The notes beneath the pieces were generated by a model. The model did no database searches and was not told the DNA's origin. It worked only from the letters and a program-made list of their open reading frames with translations. From JACZSB01 sp965372015 (GTDB lineage Bacteria > Fidelibacterota > Marinisomatia > SCGC-AAA003-L08 > TS1B11): a stretch of DNA of 11,287 bases. A program made the position numbers and the translations under genes. Position 1 is the first letter of the stretch; each line of letters begins with the position of its first letter. The stretch spans positions 1-11,287 of the forward strand of contig CBDVAP010000101.1 in the NCBI GenBank assembly GCA_965372015.1. Reading direction: 5' to 3'. Below are positions 1 through 6,642 of this stretch, piece by piece.

Positions 1-2252
1 ACCTGGATGGGGACGGCGACATCGACCTGGCGGTGGCAAATTGGAATAACGAAAATGTGTCAGTGCTGCTGAATAACGGTTCCGGCACCTTTGCCGACAC
101 CGTGAATTATAGTGTGGGGAATTACCCCATTTCTATTACCGCCGCCGACCTGGATGGGGATGGGGACACCGACCTGGCTGTGACAAGTATTAGTAACAAC
201 AACGTGTCAATACTGCTGAATAACGGCTCGGGGAGTTTTGCCTCCGCCATGAATTTTGACGCGGGGGATGGCCCTCTTTCCATCACCGCTGCTGACCTGG
301 ATGGGGACGGCGACACCGATCTGGCGGTAGCGAATTGGAATAACGACAACGTGTCGGTACTGCTGAATAACGGTTCCGGGACCTTTGCCGACACCGCGAA
401 TTATAGTGTGGGGCATTACCCCATTTCTATTACTGCCGCCGACCTGGATGGCGATGGGGACATTGACCTGGCGGTGACAAGTATTAGTAACAACAACGTG
501 TCTGTGCTGCTGAATAGCGGTTCGGGCAGTTACGTTGCCGCCGTGAGTTATGGTGTGGGGAATTATCCCATTTCTATCACCGCCGCCGACCTGGATGGGG
601 ATGGGGACACCGACCTGGCCGTGGCGAACTATCATAGCGACAACGTGTCGGTGCTCCTGAATTACGGTTCCGGTACCTTTGCCGACATCGTGAATTATGG
701 CGTGGGGTACTACCCTACTTCCGTCACCTCCGCTGATTTGGATGGGGATGGTGACACCGACCTGGCAGTGACGACTAGGGTTGTTGAAGCCCACCATAGC
801 GGCTACGTGTCTGTGCTGCTGAACAACGGCTCGGGCAGTTATACTACCACCGTGAATTGCAGTTATACCACCGCCGTGAATTATGGAGTGGGGATTGAGC
901 CCTATAGCGTCACCACCGCCGACCTGGATGGGGACGGATACAGCGACCTGGCCGTGGCGAATTGGGAAAGTGATAACGTGTCGGTGCTAATGAATGCTGA
1001 TTTTCCTCCTACCGCTCCCTGCAGCCTGTCTGTGACCGATTCCTTCAACGGCGCCGTTACTCTAATCTGGACTCAAAATTCCGAGACAGATCTCCTGCGC
1101 TACCGGGTTTACTGGGACACCACAACCGCACCAACGAATGTGCGCGACAGCACAGCCGGCGCCACCGATACCACCATCACCATCGGCGGCCTGGTGAATG
1201 GAACCGCCTATTATTTCCGGGTAACGGTAGTTGATACCACCTTGAATGAAAGTGGTTACTCGGATGAAGTAAGCGCCACGCCAACTGACTTGGTGGCTTA
1301 CTACCCTTTCAACGCCAATGCCAATGACGAGAGTGGAAACGGGAATAATGGTACTTTGATTGGAGACACTTACTTCATTGTGGACCGTTTTGGCAATGAA
1401 GGAAGCGCATTATCACTTACTGGAACGGGCTATGTTGAACTGCCAGATGGGGCAATACTTGATAGCAGCACGCAGGCGACATTTGCCACCTGGCTAAACA
1501 CTAAAGCAACGGATACACAGTCGCAGGTCGTAATTGGAAGTGGTGATTCGAGAGGTGGCCTGGACCCGTTTATGATAAAGATAAGGAACAACCAAGTAGA
1601 GTACATTGAATTTCTAAACACAAGAAACAACGATCATATCAGACTTTCATCATCCGATGTCAGCTTTGTTTTTAACAATGATGAATGGTATCACTTATCA
1701 TCGGTATTATCAACAACCCCCAGTGGTTCAAAACTCGAAGTCTTCGTCAACGGCTCTCTCGTAGCTGATACTACATTGACCGATACCATATTAATCAGAT
1801 ACGATGTCCCCATGGCAACCTTCATCGGCTCGATTCACGGTTTACATCCCTGGATAGGTTATTTGGATGACATCCGCATCTACAACCACGCCCTGGCCCA
1901 AGCTGAGATCGACTCCCTCTATCAGCTAGGTGGCTGGCTGGGTATCGCTAACAAGGAAGGGCAGGGAATGCCTACCGATTTCGCCCTCCACCCGGCCTAC
2001 CCCAACCCCTTCAATCCCACCACAACCATCCGGTTCGACCTGCCGGTAGCTACCGATGTACACCTGGCAGTCTACGACCTGCTGGGCCGGGAGGTGGCGC
2101 GGCTGGTTGACGGGCGCCTGGAGGCTGGCTATCACCAACAGGTCTGGAACGGCCGGGACCGCAATGGACGGGAAGTACCGACCGGCATCTATTTCGTGCT
2201 GGTTGTGACGCCGGAGTTCAGGGAAAGCATTAAGACGCTGCTATTAAAATAG
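1..2252 (+). CDS. Secreted VCBS/FG-GAP repeat protein with Fn3, LamG-like and C-terminal sorting domains (5' partial)
   Basis: The frame is open to the left edge (first full codon at base 3), so the N-terminus and signal peptide are missing; a GTG at 33 is internal to a repeat and not a real start. Of 749 visible residues, about 1-330 are VCBS/FG-GAP repeats with DLDGDGDTD-type calcium loops, usually forming a beta-propeller. Residues about 333-429 resemble fibronectin type III (RYRVYWD, GTAYYFRVTVVD). Residues about 430-640 resemble a LamG/concanavalin-like lectin fold (LVAYYPFN, NDEWYHLSSV, GYLDDIRIYN). Residues 657-749 are a FlgD-like sorting domain of type IX style (HPAYPNPFNPTTTIRFDLP, DLLGREVARL, GIYFVLV). 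By family knowledge this is an outer-membrane-exported, cell-surface or released protein, possibly adhesive or sugar-binding. The ligand cannot be told from sequence. No catalytic domain is visible in the part present. Confidence 0.9.
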   Translation, partial: LDGDGDIDLAVANWNNENVSVLLNNGSGTFADTVNYSVGNYPISITAADLDGDGDTDLAVTSISNNNVSILLNNGSGSFASAMNFDAGDGPLSITAADLDGDGDTDLAVANWNNDNVSVLLNNGSGTFADTANYSVGHYPISITAADLDGDGDIDLAVTSISNNNVSVLLNSGSGSYVAAVSYGVGNYPISITAADLDGDGDTDLAVANYHSDNVSVLLNYGSGTFADIVNYGVGYYPTSVTSADLDGDGDTDLAVTTRVVEAHHSGYVSVLLNNGSGSYTTTVNCSYTTAVNYGVGIEPYSVTTADLDGDGYSDLAVANWESDNVSVLMNADFPPTAPCSLSVTDSFNGAVTLIWTQNSETDLLRYRVYWDTTTAPTNVRDSTAGATDTTITIGGLVNGTAYYFRVTVVDTTLNESGYSDEVSATPTDLVAYYPFNANANDESGNGNNGTLIGDTYFIVDRFGNEGSALSLTGTGYVELPDGAILDSSTQATFATWLNTKATDTQSQVVIGSGDSRGGLDPFMIKIRNNQVEYIEFLNTRNNDHIRLSSSDVSFVFNNDEWYHLSSVLSTTPSGSKLEVFVNGSLVADTTLTDTILIRYDVPMATFIGSIHGLHPWIGYLDDIRIYNHALAQAEIDSLYQLGGWLGIANKEGQGMPTDFALHPAYPNPFNPTTTIRFDLPVATDVHLAVYDLLGREVARLVDGRLEAGYHQQVWNGRDRNGREVPTGIYFVLVVTPEFRESIKTLLLK
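3..989 (+). repeat. 147-bp (49-aa) VCBS/FG-GAP coding repeats, seven copies
   Basis: The NVSVLL-type element recurs with its first codon at 54, 201, 348, 495, 642, 804 and 975. The spacings are 147, 147, 147, 147, 162 and 171 bp. Each unit also carries an acidic calcium-loop codon run (D-L-D-G-D-G). The last two spacings are longer because of a 15-bp insertion (near 775-803) and a 24-bp duplication. Nucleotide similarity between units is high, which suggests recent expansion. Confidence 0.9.
837..884 (+). repeat. 24-bp in-frame tandem duplication inside a VCBS unit
   Basis: Bases 837-860 and 861-884 encode SYTTTVNC and SYTTAVNY, a direct duplication differing at four bases. It adds eight residues to one repeat unit and accounts exactly for the 171-bp spacing of the last two units. 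Confidence 0.85.
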
Positions 2253-2311
2253 TTGGACGCATAGTCCCACCAAAGGCGGGGGTGTTGTTAAAGTAAGCGT
2301 CAGAACGGGAC

Positions 2312-2331
2312 GGGTGTAATGCATTACACCC
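2312..2331. repeat. Perfect 20-bp palindrome
   Basis: GGGTGTAATGCATTACACCC is identical to its own reverse complement. As RNA it can form an 8-bp stem with a TGCA loop. It lies 60 bp after the stop of the repeat-protein gene. No T-run follows, so it does not look like a classical intrinsic terminator. From memory, similar palindromes ending in CACCCCT are scattered through many environmental genomes, so a dispersed palindromic repeat is my preferred reading. An operator or a factor-dependent terminator is possible. Confidence 0.55.
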
Positions 2332-2374
2332 CTGCGGGTTGATCGCCAACGGCGGGGTTTGGATTAAGAAGCCA

Positions 2375-2431
2375 AAAACTAGAAATTCGTAACTCGTAAC
2401 CTTGGCCTGAGCTTGTCGAAGGCTCGTAACT
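2375..2431 (-). repeat. Degenerate heptad repeat (RGTTWCG family), short interrupted copy
   Basis: Read on the minus strand, this stretch gives units of the form AGTTACG, AATTTCT and AGTTTTT. It matches the longer array at 10530-10613; the 11-mer TTTCTAGTTTT is shared exactly (2375-2385 minus, 10602-10612 plus). The array is interrupted at 2401-2422 by an unrelated 22-bp element. Confidence 0.6.
2401..2422. repeat. Short hairpin (REP-like) element lying between 8-bp direct repeats
   Basis: The core CCTGAGCTTGTCGAAGG (2406-2422) is bounded by CTCGTAAC at 2393-2400 and again at 2423-2430. Bases 2409-2425 can fold as GAGCTT / GTCG loop / AAGGCTC with one bulged base. The core resembles a short sequence I recall as common between genes in many unrelated environmental bacteria. 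The flanking repeats look like a target-site duplication but could equally be neighbouring units of the heptad array. The element ends 17 bp before the ndk start, so it would lie in or near the ndk leader. Confidence 0.5.
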
Positions 2432-2439
2432 TTAAACCT

Positions 2440-2865
2440 ATGGGAAACATCACCCTGGCGATAATCAAGCCGGACGCCGTGGCAGCCGGGAATGCGGGGA
2501 AAATAATCGACCGTATTATGCAAACCGGATTTAAAATCCGGGCCAGCCGGATCATCCATATGACCAGGGCCCAGGCGGAGGATTTCTACGCGGTCCACCA
2601 GGGGCGGCCATTCTACGACGAGCTGACTGCTTTCATGTCCTCTGCGCCGGCCATGCCGCTAGTACTGGAAAAAGCCGGAGCGGTGGAAGAATTCCGTAAA
2701 TTGATCGGCGCCACCGATCCCGCGGAGGCGGAAAATGGTACGATCCGCAAGGATTTTGCAAAAAATAAGGGCGAAAATGCGGTGCACGGCTCCGATTCGG
2801 AAGAAAACGCACAGAAAGAGGTTGCATTCTTTTTTGCACAGGCGGATATTTTGGGTAACTTCTAG
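2440..2865 (+). CDS. ndk: Nucleoside diphosphate kinase
   Basis: It transfers the gamma phosphate from ATP to (deoxy)nucleoside diphosphates through a phosphohistidine, balancing NTP and dNTP pools in the cytoplasm. The 141-residue product is full length for the family. The N-terminal strand ITLAIIKPDAV contains the phosphate-binding Lys10, and NAVHGSDS carries the catalytic His116. RPFYDELTAFM and LIGATDPAEAENGTIRKDF are further family signatures. I chose the ATG at 2440 because it directly precedes the conserved strand. A TTG at 2413 in the same frame would add nine residues encoded partly by the repeat element upstream, which is unlikely. No clear Shine-Dalgarno precedes the ATG. The lipoprotein gene begins 22 bp downstream and is probably co-transcribed. 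Confidence 0.96.
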   Translation: MGNITLAIIKPDAVAAGNAGKIIDRIMQTGFKIRASRIIHMTRAQAEDFYAVHQGRPFYDELTAFMSSAPAMPLVLEKAGAVEEFRKLIGATDPAEAENGTIRKDFAKNKGENAVHGSDSEENAQKEVAFFFAQADILGNF

Positions 2866-2871
2866 TATCCT

Positions 2872-2877
2872 AGAGGA
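2872..2877 (+). promoter_or_regulatory. Ribosome binding site of the SPOR lipoprotein gene
   Basis: AGAGGA lies 10 nt before the ATG at 2888, in the short gap after ndk. It supports that start codon and the full lipoprotein signal peptide. Confidence 0.55.
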
Positions 2878-2887
2878 CTAATAACCT

Positions 2888-3691
2888 ATGCGCCACACCA
2901 AGATTCTATCCGCTTTGATGTTGCTGATCTGGTCGGGCTGTCAGTACCTGCCCTGGGGCAAGGGCGACGCCAAGCCAATTTTTGTCGGTGAACCGGAGAC
3001 CATTATCGTTCAACCGCCGGAGGACGCTTTCGACGTTACCTACCGCTGGTCGATCATCGATCTGCCCGACGAGAGCCTGCTGGTACCGGACTTCTCCTCC
3101 TCCTCCAACGTGTTCACATTTACAGCCGATGTGGAAGGTGGATTCGCATTTGCGGTGTCCGTGGAATCGTACGGTGAGGATGTGGCCGAGCACGTCTTGC
3201 GGTTCCACGCCATGGAGGATACATCCCTGGTGCCGCGGCAGAGGGAGGAGGAACTCAGCGAGGCTGCCACCCCCCCGGCGGTGGGAGTAACACCGGTACC
3301 GACACCACCGGTGACCCGGCAACCTGTACCGGCCGTGAAAATCACGCCGATGCCGTCGCCGGCTGCCAAGCCCCGGACCACCCGTGCCAAGCCCAAACCC
3401 CGGCGTACAGTATCCAAAGACGCCGTAGCGGGTCATTACACCGTCCAGGTGAGCAGTTGGAAAACCGCCAAGCAGGCCCAATCCATTCGCCAAGCCTTGG
3501 TGACTCAGGGCTATGATGCCTATATCCAACGGGTTTGGCTGGAAAACCGCCAGGAGGTCTGGTGGCGGGTACGAGTGGGTGATTACAAATCTATCCAGAC
3601 CGCCAAGAAAATGCGTGACGAACTCTTGCCCTCCCACAACACTGTCTGGGTGGATAACGTGCGTAAGGAGCACCTGGAGCAGGCCCAGTAG
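2888..3691 (+). CDS. SPOR-domain lipoprotein with PKD-like domain
   Basis: The 267-residue product begins with a lipoprotein signal (MRHTKILSALMLLIWSGC; lipobox WSGC, lipidated Cys18). Residues about 28-110 resemble an Ig/PKD-like beta domain (VTYRWSIIDLP, NVFTFTADVEGGFAFAVSV). A proline-rich basic linker follows (about 125-175), then a C-terminal SPOR domain (about 183-257: HYTVQVSSWKTAKQAQSIRQ, WWRVRVGDYKSIQTAKKMRDEL). SPOR domains bind denuded glycan strands of septal peptidoglycan. I therefore infer an envelope protein anchored in the outer membrane, with the linker letting SPOR reach the cell wall, perhaps at division. The PKD-like call is weaker than the SPOR call. No specific gene name is recognised. 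It follows ndk by 22 bp and is likely in the same transcript. Confidence 0.85.
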   Translation: MRHTKILSALMLLIWSGCQYLPWGKGDAKPIFVGEPETIIVQPPEDAFDVTYRWSIIDLPDESLLVPDFSSSSNVFTFTADVEGGFAFAVSVESYGEDVAEHVLRFHAMEDTSLVPRQREEELSEAATPPAVGVTPVPTPPVTRQPVPAVKITPMPSPAAKPRTTRAKPKPRRTVSKDAVAGHYTVQVSSWKTAKQAQSIRQALVTQGYDAYIQRVWLENRQEVWWRVRVGDYKSIQTAKKMRDELLPSHNTVWVDNVRKEHLEQAQ

Positions 3692-3740
3692 GAAGCTGGC
3701 GCAGGCCCGCTGGAGGGTCCTACTGATTCTGGGGCCGCGA

Positions 3741-3777
3741 TGGCGGCCAGCCGCCAAGGATTGGGCCTTAGGGCCAA
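3741..3777. other. Two adjacent inverted repeats in the gap between the lipoprotein gene and yceD
   Basis: The 203-bp gap 3692-3894 contains no gene I can support. TGGCGGC CA GCCGCCA (3741-3756) and the imperfect TTGGGCC TTA GGGCCAA (3761-3777, one G-G mismatch) can each form a hairpin; a third, CCGCC GT GGCGG, lies at 3825-3836. None is followed by a T-run. They may end the ndk-lipoprotein transcript or structure a leader of the fatty-acid cluster. A weak promoter-like pair, TTGTGC (3858) and TAATTT (3881) with 17-nt spacing, precedes yceD but matches consensus at only half its positions. Confidence 0.35.
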
Positions 3778-3894
3778 GGCAAAGTCACCGCAGTTCTACC
3801 CACCACTGAAAAGTGATTGTATGACCGCCGTGGCGGACTGCCGGGTCTAAATGGTTATTGTGCCAGCTCGAGCGTAGTTTTAATTTTAGTGCTC

Positions 3895-4410
3895 ATGAAA
3901 ATTCTCCCGGGTGATTTACTGGACGGGAACGGGTCCAGGTGCTATCAGGAAACGCTTTCCGACCTGGGCCTGGAGGTCTGGGGGGATTCCCGCACACCGG
4001 TCGTTATCAATCTGGATCGGCGGGAGCAGGGTGATGACCTTTTCCTGAGCGGAAAGGTGTGTACCACGCTGACCTTACCCTGTGACCGGTGTTTGGCGGA
4101 GGCCCGTCTGCCGGTGGAAGGTAGTCTCGCTCTGTGGCTGCTGACAGCGGAGCGGCCGGAACTGGACCCTGCGGAACAGGATTTGATTATATTGGCGCCC
4201 GGACAGCGCGAAGTGGATCTGTCCGGCCTCCTGATCGAGAGTATCAGGCTGGCAATACCGCCTAAAGTGCTCTGTCGAACCGATTGCCGGGGCTTGTGCC
4301 CCACCTGCGGCGCCGATCTGAATCAGGGACAGTGCGGTTGTGAAAGTGTGGAAATGGATGATCGCTGGTCGGCGCTCGTGGAAATCAAGCAAAAATTGGA
4401 AGGTAATTAG
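3895..4410 (+). CDS. yceD: YceD/DUF177 family protein
   Basis: The 171-residue product belongs to the YceD/DUF177 family, whose gene almost always sits directly before rpmF, as here (6 bp gap). Members are reported to affect 23S rRNA accumulation; the mechanism is not settled. Two cysteine clusters are visible: LPCDRCL (Cys63, Cys66) and a C-terminal set LCRTDCRGLCPTCGADLN plus QCGC (Cys127, 131, 135, 138, 147, 149), suggesting zinc binding. I chose the ATG at 3895, giving MKILPGDLL. The frame stays open 26 codons upstream to 3817, but that part lacks family resemblance. An in-frame GTG at 3889 is a close alternative. No good Shine-Dalgarno is seen. It is the first gene of the fatty-acid cluster. 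Confidence 0.88.
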   Translation: MKILPGDLLDGNGSRCYQETLSDLGLEVWGDSRTPVVINLDRREQGDDLFLSGKVCTTLTLPCDRCLAEARLPVEGSLALWLLTAERPELDPAEQDLIILAPGQREVDLSGLLIESIRLAIPPKVLCRTDCRGLCPTCGADLNQGQCGCESVEMDDRWSALVEIKQKLEGN

Positions 4411-4416
4411 ACTGCC

Positions 4417-4599
4417 ATGGCTCACCCCAAAAGGAAACAATCCCGTAGCCGCTCGCGCAAGCGGCGCACCCATTGGAAACTAACTACGGCCCAGATCGCC
4501 GACTGTGCCCAATGCGGCCAACCCAAACTGTCACACCGCGTCTGCCCCAACTGCGGGTACTATCGCGGACGTCCAATCATTTCGCCGCAGCAAACCTAA
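4417..4599 (+). CDS. rpmF: 50S ribosomal protein L32
   Basis: A 60-residue basic protein of the large ribosomal subunit. The N-terminus MAHPKRKQSRSRSRKRRTHW is the typical L32 RNA-binding tail. CAQC (Cys30, Cys33) and CPNC (Cys43, Cys46) form the four-cysteine zinc ribbon, so this is the zinc-binding (C+) form rather than a C- paralogue. GGAAGG lies 13 nt before the ATG, a rather long spacing. The gene sits 6 bp after yceD and 14 bp before plsX, the standard order that links ribosome and lipid synthesis genes. Confidence 0.97.
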   Translation: MAHPKRKQSRSRSRKRRTHWKLTTAQIADCAQCGQPKLSHRVCPNCGYYRGRPIISPQQT

Positions 4600-4613
4600 A
4601 CCGGCCGTTTCCG

Positions 4614-5651
4614 ATGCGTATAGCCCTGGACGCGATGGGCGGAGACCACGGCCCGGAGCAAACCGTCAAGGGAGCGGTGGAGTTTCTGCTGGAGGTGGCC
4701 GACCCTGACGTGGGCGTTATCCTGGTGGGTGACCGGGCGGCCCTGGAGGCGGAGGTCGCTCGCCACCGTTATGATGCCGACCGGCTGGAGATCCACCACG
4801 CCAGCCAATTGGTAGGCGTGGAAGACCGGCCCTCGCGGATCGTTAAAACCAAACCGGACTCGTCCCTGGTCCAGGCGGTGCAGCTGGTTAAGGATGGCGG
4901 CGCCCAGGGGATAGTCAGTGCCGGGAGCACCGGTGCGATGCTGTCCGCTTCGCTGTTCCTGCTCAACCGCATCCCGGGTGTACGGCGGCCGGCCCTCAGC
5001 CCATATTTCCCATCGGCCAAAGGAGGCTTTTTACTGTGCGACGTTGGCGCCAATGTCAATGTACGCGCCTCGGACTTAGTGGAATTCGCCATCATGGCCC
5101 GGGCCTACAGCCAACACCAGTTCGACCATCCTAACCCCCGCATCGGGCTGGTGAATATCGGCACGGAAGCGAATAAGGGGAATGAGGTAACCGTCAAAGC
5201 CTACGAGCTGCTTTCGGCCCAGGTGGACAATTTTGTAGGCAATATCGAGGCCCGGGACCTGTTTGAGGGCCACGCCGATGTGGTGGTCTGTGACGGCTTC
5301 GTGGGCAACATCCTGCTCAAGTTCGCCGAAGGGCTGATCCAACACCTATACGGCTGGGCCCGGGAGACGGTCCGGCGGCACCGGGTCTCGCAATTAGCAC
5401 TTCCCATGCTACGGCCGGCCCTGGTAGATTTGGCCCAGCAATTGGACTATGAAGAAACCGGCGGTTCGCCTTTGTTAGGGCTCAACGCCGTCTCTATAGT
5501 CTGCCACGGTTCATCCAGCGCCAAAGCCATTAAGAACGCCTTGAAAACCGCACACCACTGTGTGACGGAGGAGCTGATCAGCAGTATTGCCCAGGGGATT
5601 ATCGACCATCATGACCGTTTTGAGGAGCAAAATGCCGTCACAGAAACATAG
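4614..5651 (+). CDS. plsX: Phosphate acyltransferase PlsX
   Basis: PlsX converts acyl-ACP and phosphate to acyl-phosphate, the donor for PlsY in the first step of phospholipid synthesis; it is a peripheral membrane enzyme. The 345-residue product is of normal length. Family signatures are MRIALDAMGGDHGP at the N-terminus, VSAGSTGAML (101-110), LLCDVGANVNVRASDLVEFA (140-159), VVVCDGFVGNILLKFAEG (223-240) and GGSPLLGLNAVSIVCHGSSS (283-302). The ATG at 4614 is chosen because it starts the conserved MRIALDAMGG strand. The frame is open upstream to 4473, but that segment overlaps rpmF and looks non-native. No Shine-Dalgarno is evident. Its 3' end overlaps fabH by 20 nt. Confidence 0.97.
   Translation: MRIALDAMGGDHGPEQTVKGAVEFLLEVADPDVGVILVGDRAALEAEVARHRYDADRLEIHHASQLVGVEDRPSRIVKTKPDSSLVQAVQLVKDGGAQGIVSAGSTGAMLSASLFLLNRIPGVRRPALSPYFPSAKGGFLLCDVGANVNVRASDLVEFAIMARAYSQHQFDHPNPRIGLVNIGTEANKGNEVTVKAYELLSAQVDNFVGNIEARDLFEGHADVVVCDGFVGNILLKFAEGLIQHLYGWARETVRRHRVSQLALPMLRPALVDLAQQLDYEETGGSPLLGLNAVSIVCHGSSSAKAIKNALKTAHHCVTEELISSIAQGIIDHHDRFEEQNAVTET
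5622..5627 (+). promoter_or_regulatory. Ribosome binding site of fabH, inside the end of plsX
   Basis: GAGGAG lies 4 nt before the ATG at 5632 and within the last codons of plsX. It selects 5632 over the in-frame ATGs at 5587 and 5611 as the fabH start, and suggests coupling of fabH translation to plsX. Confidence 0.6.
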
Positions 5652-6642
5652 GACTGCCCGGATCAGCGCCGTAGGCAGCTACCTGCCCGAAAAATTACTT
5701 ACCAACTCCGACCTGGAGCGGATGATGGAGACCAGTGACGAGTGGATCCGCAGCCGCACCGGGATTATCGAGCGCCATATCGTTGCCGAGGGCGAAACCA
5801 GTTCCGATATGGCTACCCGGGCGGCGCAGGAAATCATGACCAAGCGCGGGCTGGATCCGGCACAGATCGATTGCATCATTGTGGCCACCGTGACCCCGGA
5901 CATGTTGTTCCCGGCCACCGCTTGCCTGGTACAAAACAATCTCGGCGCCAGCCGCGCCTGGGGCTTCGACCTGATGGCGGCTTGTTCCGGGTTTCTCTAT
6001 GCTCTGGATATTGGCGCCCGGATGGTGGAATCGGGCCAGTACCAATGTATACTGGTCATCGGTGTGGACGCCATGAGCACTATTATGGATTATGAGGACC
6101 GCACCACCTCCATCCTGTTCGGGGACGGCGCCGGAGCGGTGCTGCTGGAGCCCTGCGAAGACGGTAGCGAGGGTGTCATGGATTCCGTCTTGCGCTGTGA
6201 CGGCGCCGGAGGCGAGTTCTTGTATATGCGGGGTGGTGGTAGCCTGCACCCCGCCAGCGCCGAGACCGTGGCCAACCGCGAGCATTTTCTGCGCCAGGAC
6301 GGCCGGGTCGTGTATAAGCAGGCCATAAAATGGATGGCCGACGTGAGTGCCGAAGTAGCCCAACGCAACGGGCTTTCCGGCTCGGATATCAAGCTGTTCA
6401 TTCCCCACCAGGCCAATAAACGCATTGTCGATGCCTGCGCCCAGCGCCTGGGACTCACTGATGAACAGGTGCTGATTAACATCGAGCACTACGGCAACAC
6501 GACTGCCGGTACCATCCCCCTGGGCATGGCCGATGCGGTTCGCGATGGCAGAATTGGTCCGGGCGACAACATGATCATTGCGGCTTTCGGGGCCGGCTTC
6601 ACCTGGGGTGGCATGTATATCAAGTGGGGCCAGGTCTACTGA
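5632..6642 (+). CDS. fabH: 3-oxoacyl-ACP synthase III (KAS III)
   Basis: FabH condenses an acyl-CoA primer with malonyl-ACP to start each fatty-acid chain. With the ATG at 5632 the product is 336 residues, normal for the family. The catalytic triad is visible: Cys118 in LMAACSGFLYALDIG, His259 in IPHQANKRI and Asn289 in NIEHYGNTTAGTIP. Other signatures are TSDEWIRSRTGI near residue 34, FGDGAGAVLLE (163-173) and the C-terminal AAFGAGFTWGG. Two in-frame ATGs lie upstream (5587, 5611), but the Shine-Dalgarno at 5622-5627 favours 5632. It overlaps plsX by 20 nt and fabD by 19 nt. Primer preference (acetyl or branched) cannot be read from sequence alone. Confidence 0.97.
   Translation: MPSQKHRTARISAVGSYLPEKLLTNSDLERMMETSDEWIRSRTGIIERHIVAEGETSSDMATRAAQEIMTKRGLDPAQIDCIIVATVTPDMLFPATACLVQNNLGASRAWGFDLMAACSGFLYALDIGARMVESGQYQCILVIGVDAMSTIMDYEDRTTSILFGDGAGAVLLEPCEDGSEGVMDSVLRCDGAGGEFLYMRGGGSLHPASAETVANREHFLRQDGRVVYKQAIKWMADVSAEVAQRNGLSGSDIKLFIPHQANKRIVDACAQRLGLTDEQVLINIEHYGNTTAGTIPLGMADAVRDGRIGPGDNMIIAAFGAGFTWGGMYIKWGQVY

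Noticed and set aside
207..797. Minus-strand open frame of 196 codons across the VCBS repeats
   Set aside because: It is repetitive only because the plus-strand repeats are. The calcium loops and domain order support the plus strand.
3..989. CRISPR-like regular repeats
   Set aside because: The 147-bp units are contiguous in-frame protein repeats with no short repeat-spacer alternation, and no cas gene is nearby.
2413..2442. TTG start for ndk at 2413
   Set aside because: It would encode nine residues from the repeat element, upstream of a conserved start at the ATG at 2440 that gives the normal length of 141 residues.
2906..3757. Minus-strand open frame (283 codons) opposite the SPOR lipoprotein gene
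   Set aside because: The plus strand has a lipobox, a SPOR domain and a ribosome binding site. The antisense translation is low-complexity and Gly/Arg/His-rich.
3858..3886. Promoter TTGTGC-17-TAATTT before yceD
   Set aside because: Only three of six bases match each consensus hexamer, and the implied transcript would start about 2 nt before the ATG. It is too weak to list as a promoter.
4473..4613. Upstream extension of plsX through rpmF
   Set aside because: The 47 extra residues are an out-of-frame reading of rpmF. PlsX proteins start at the MRIALDAMGG strand.
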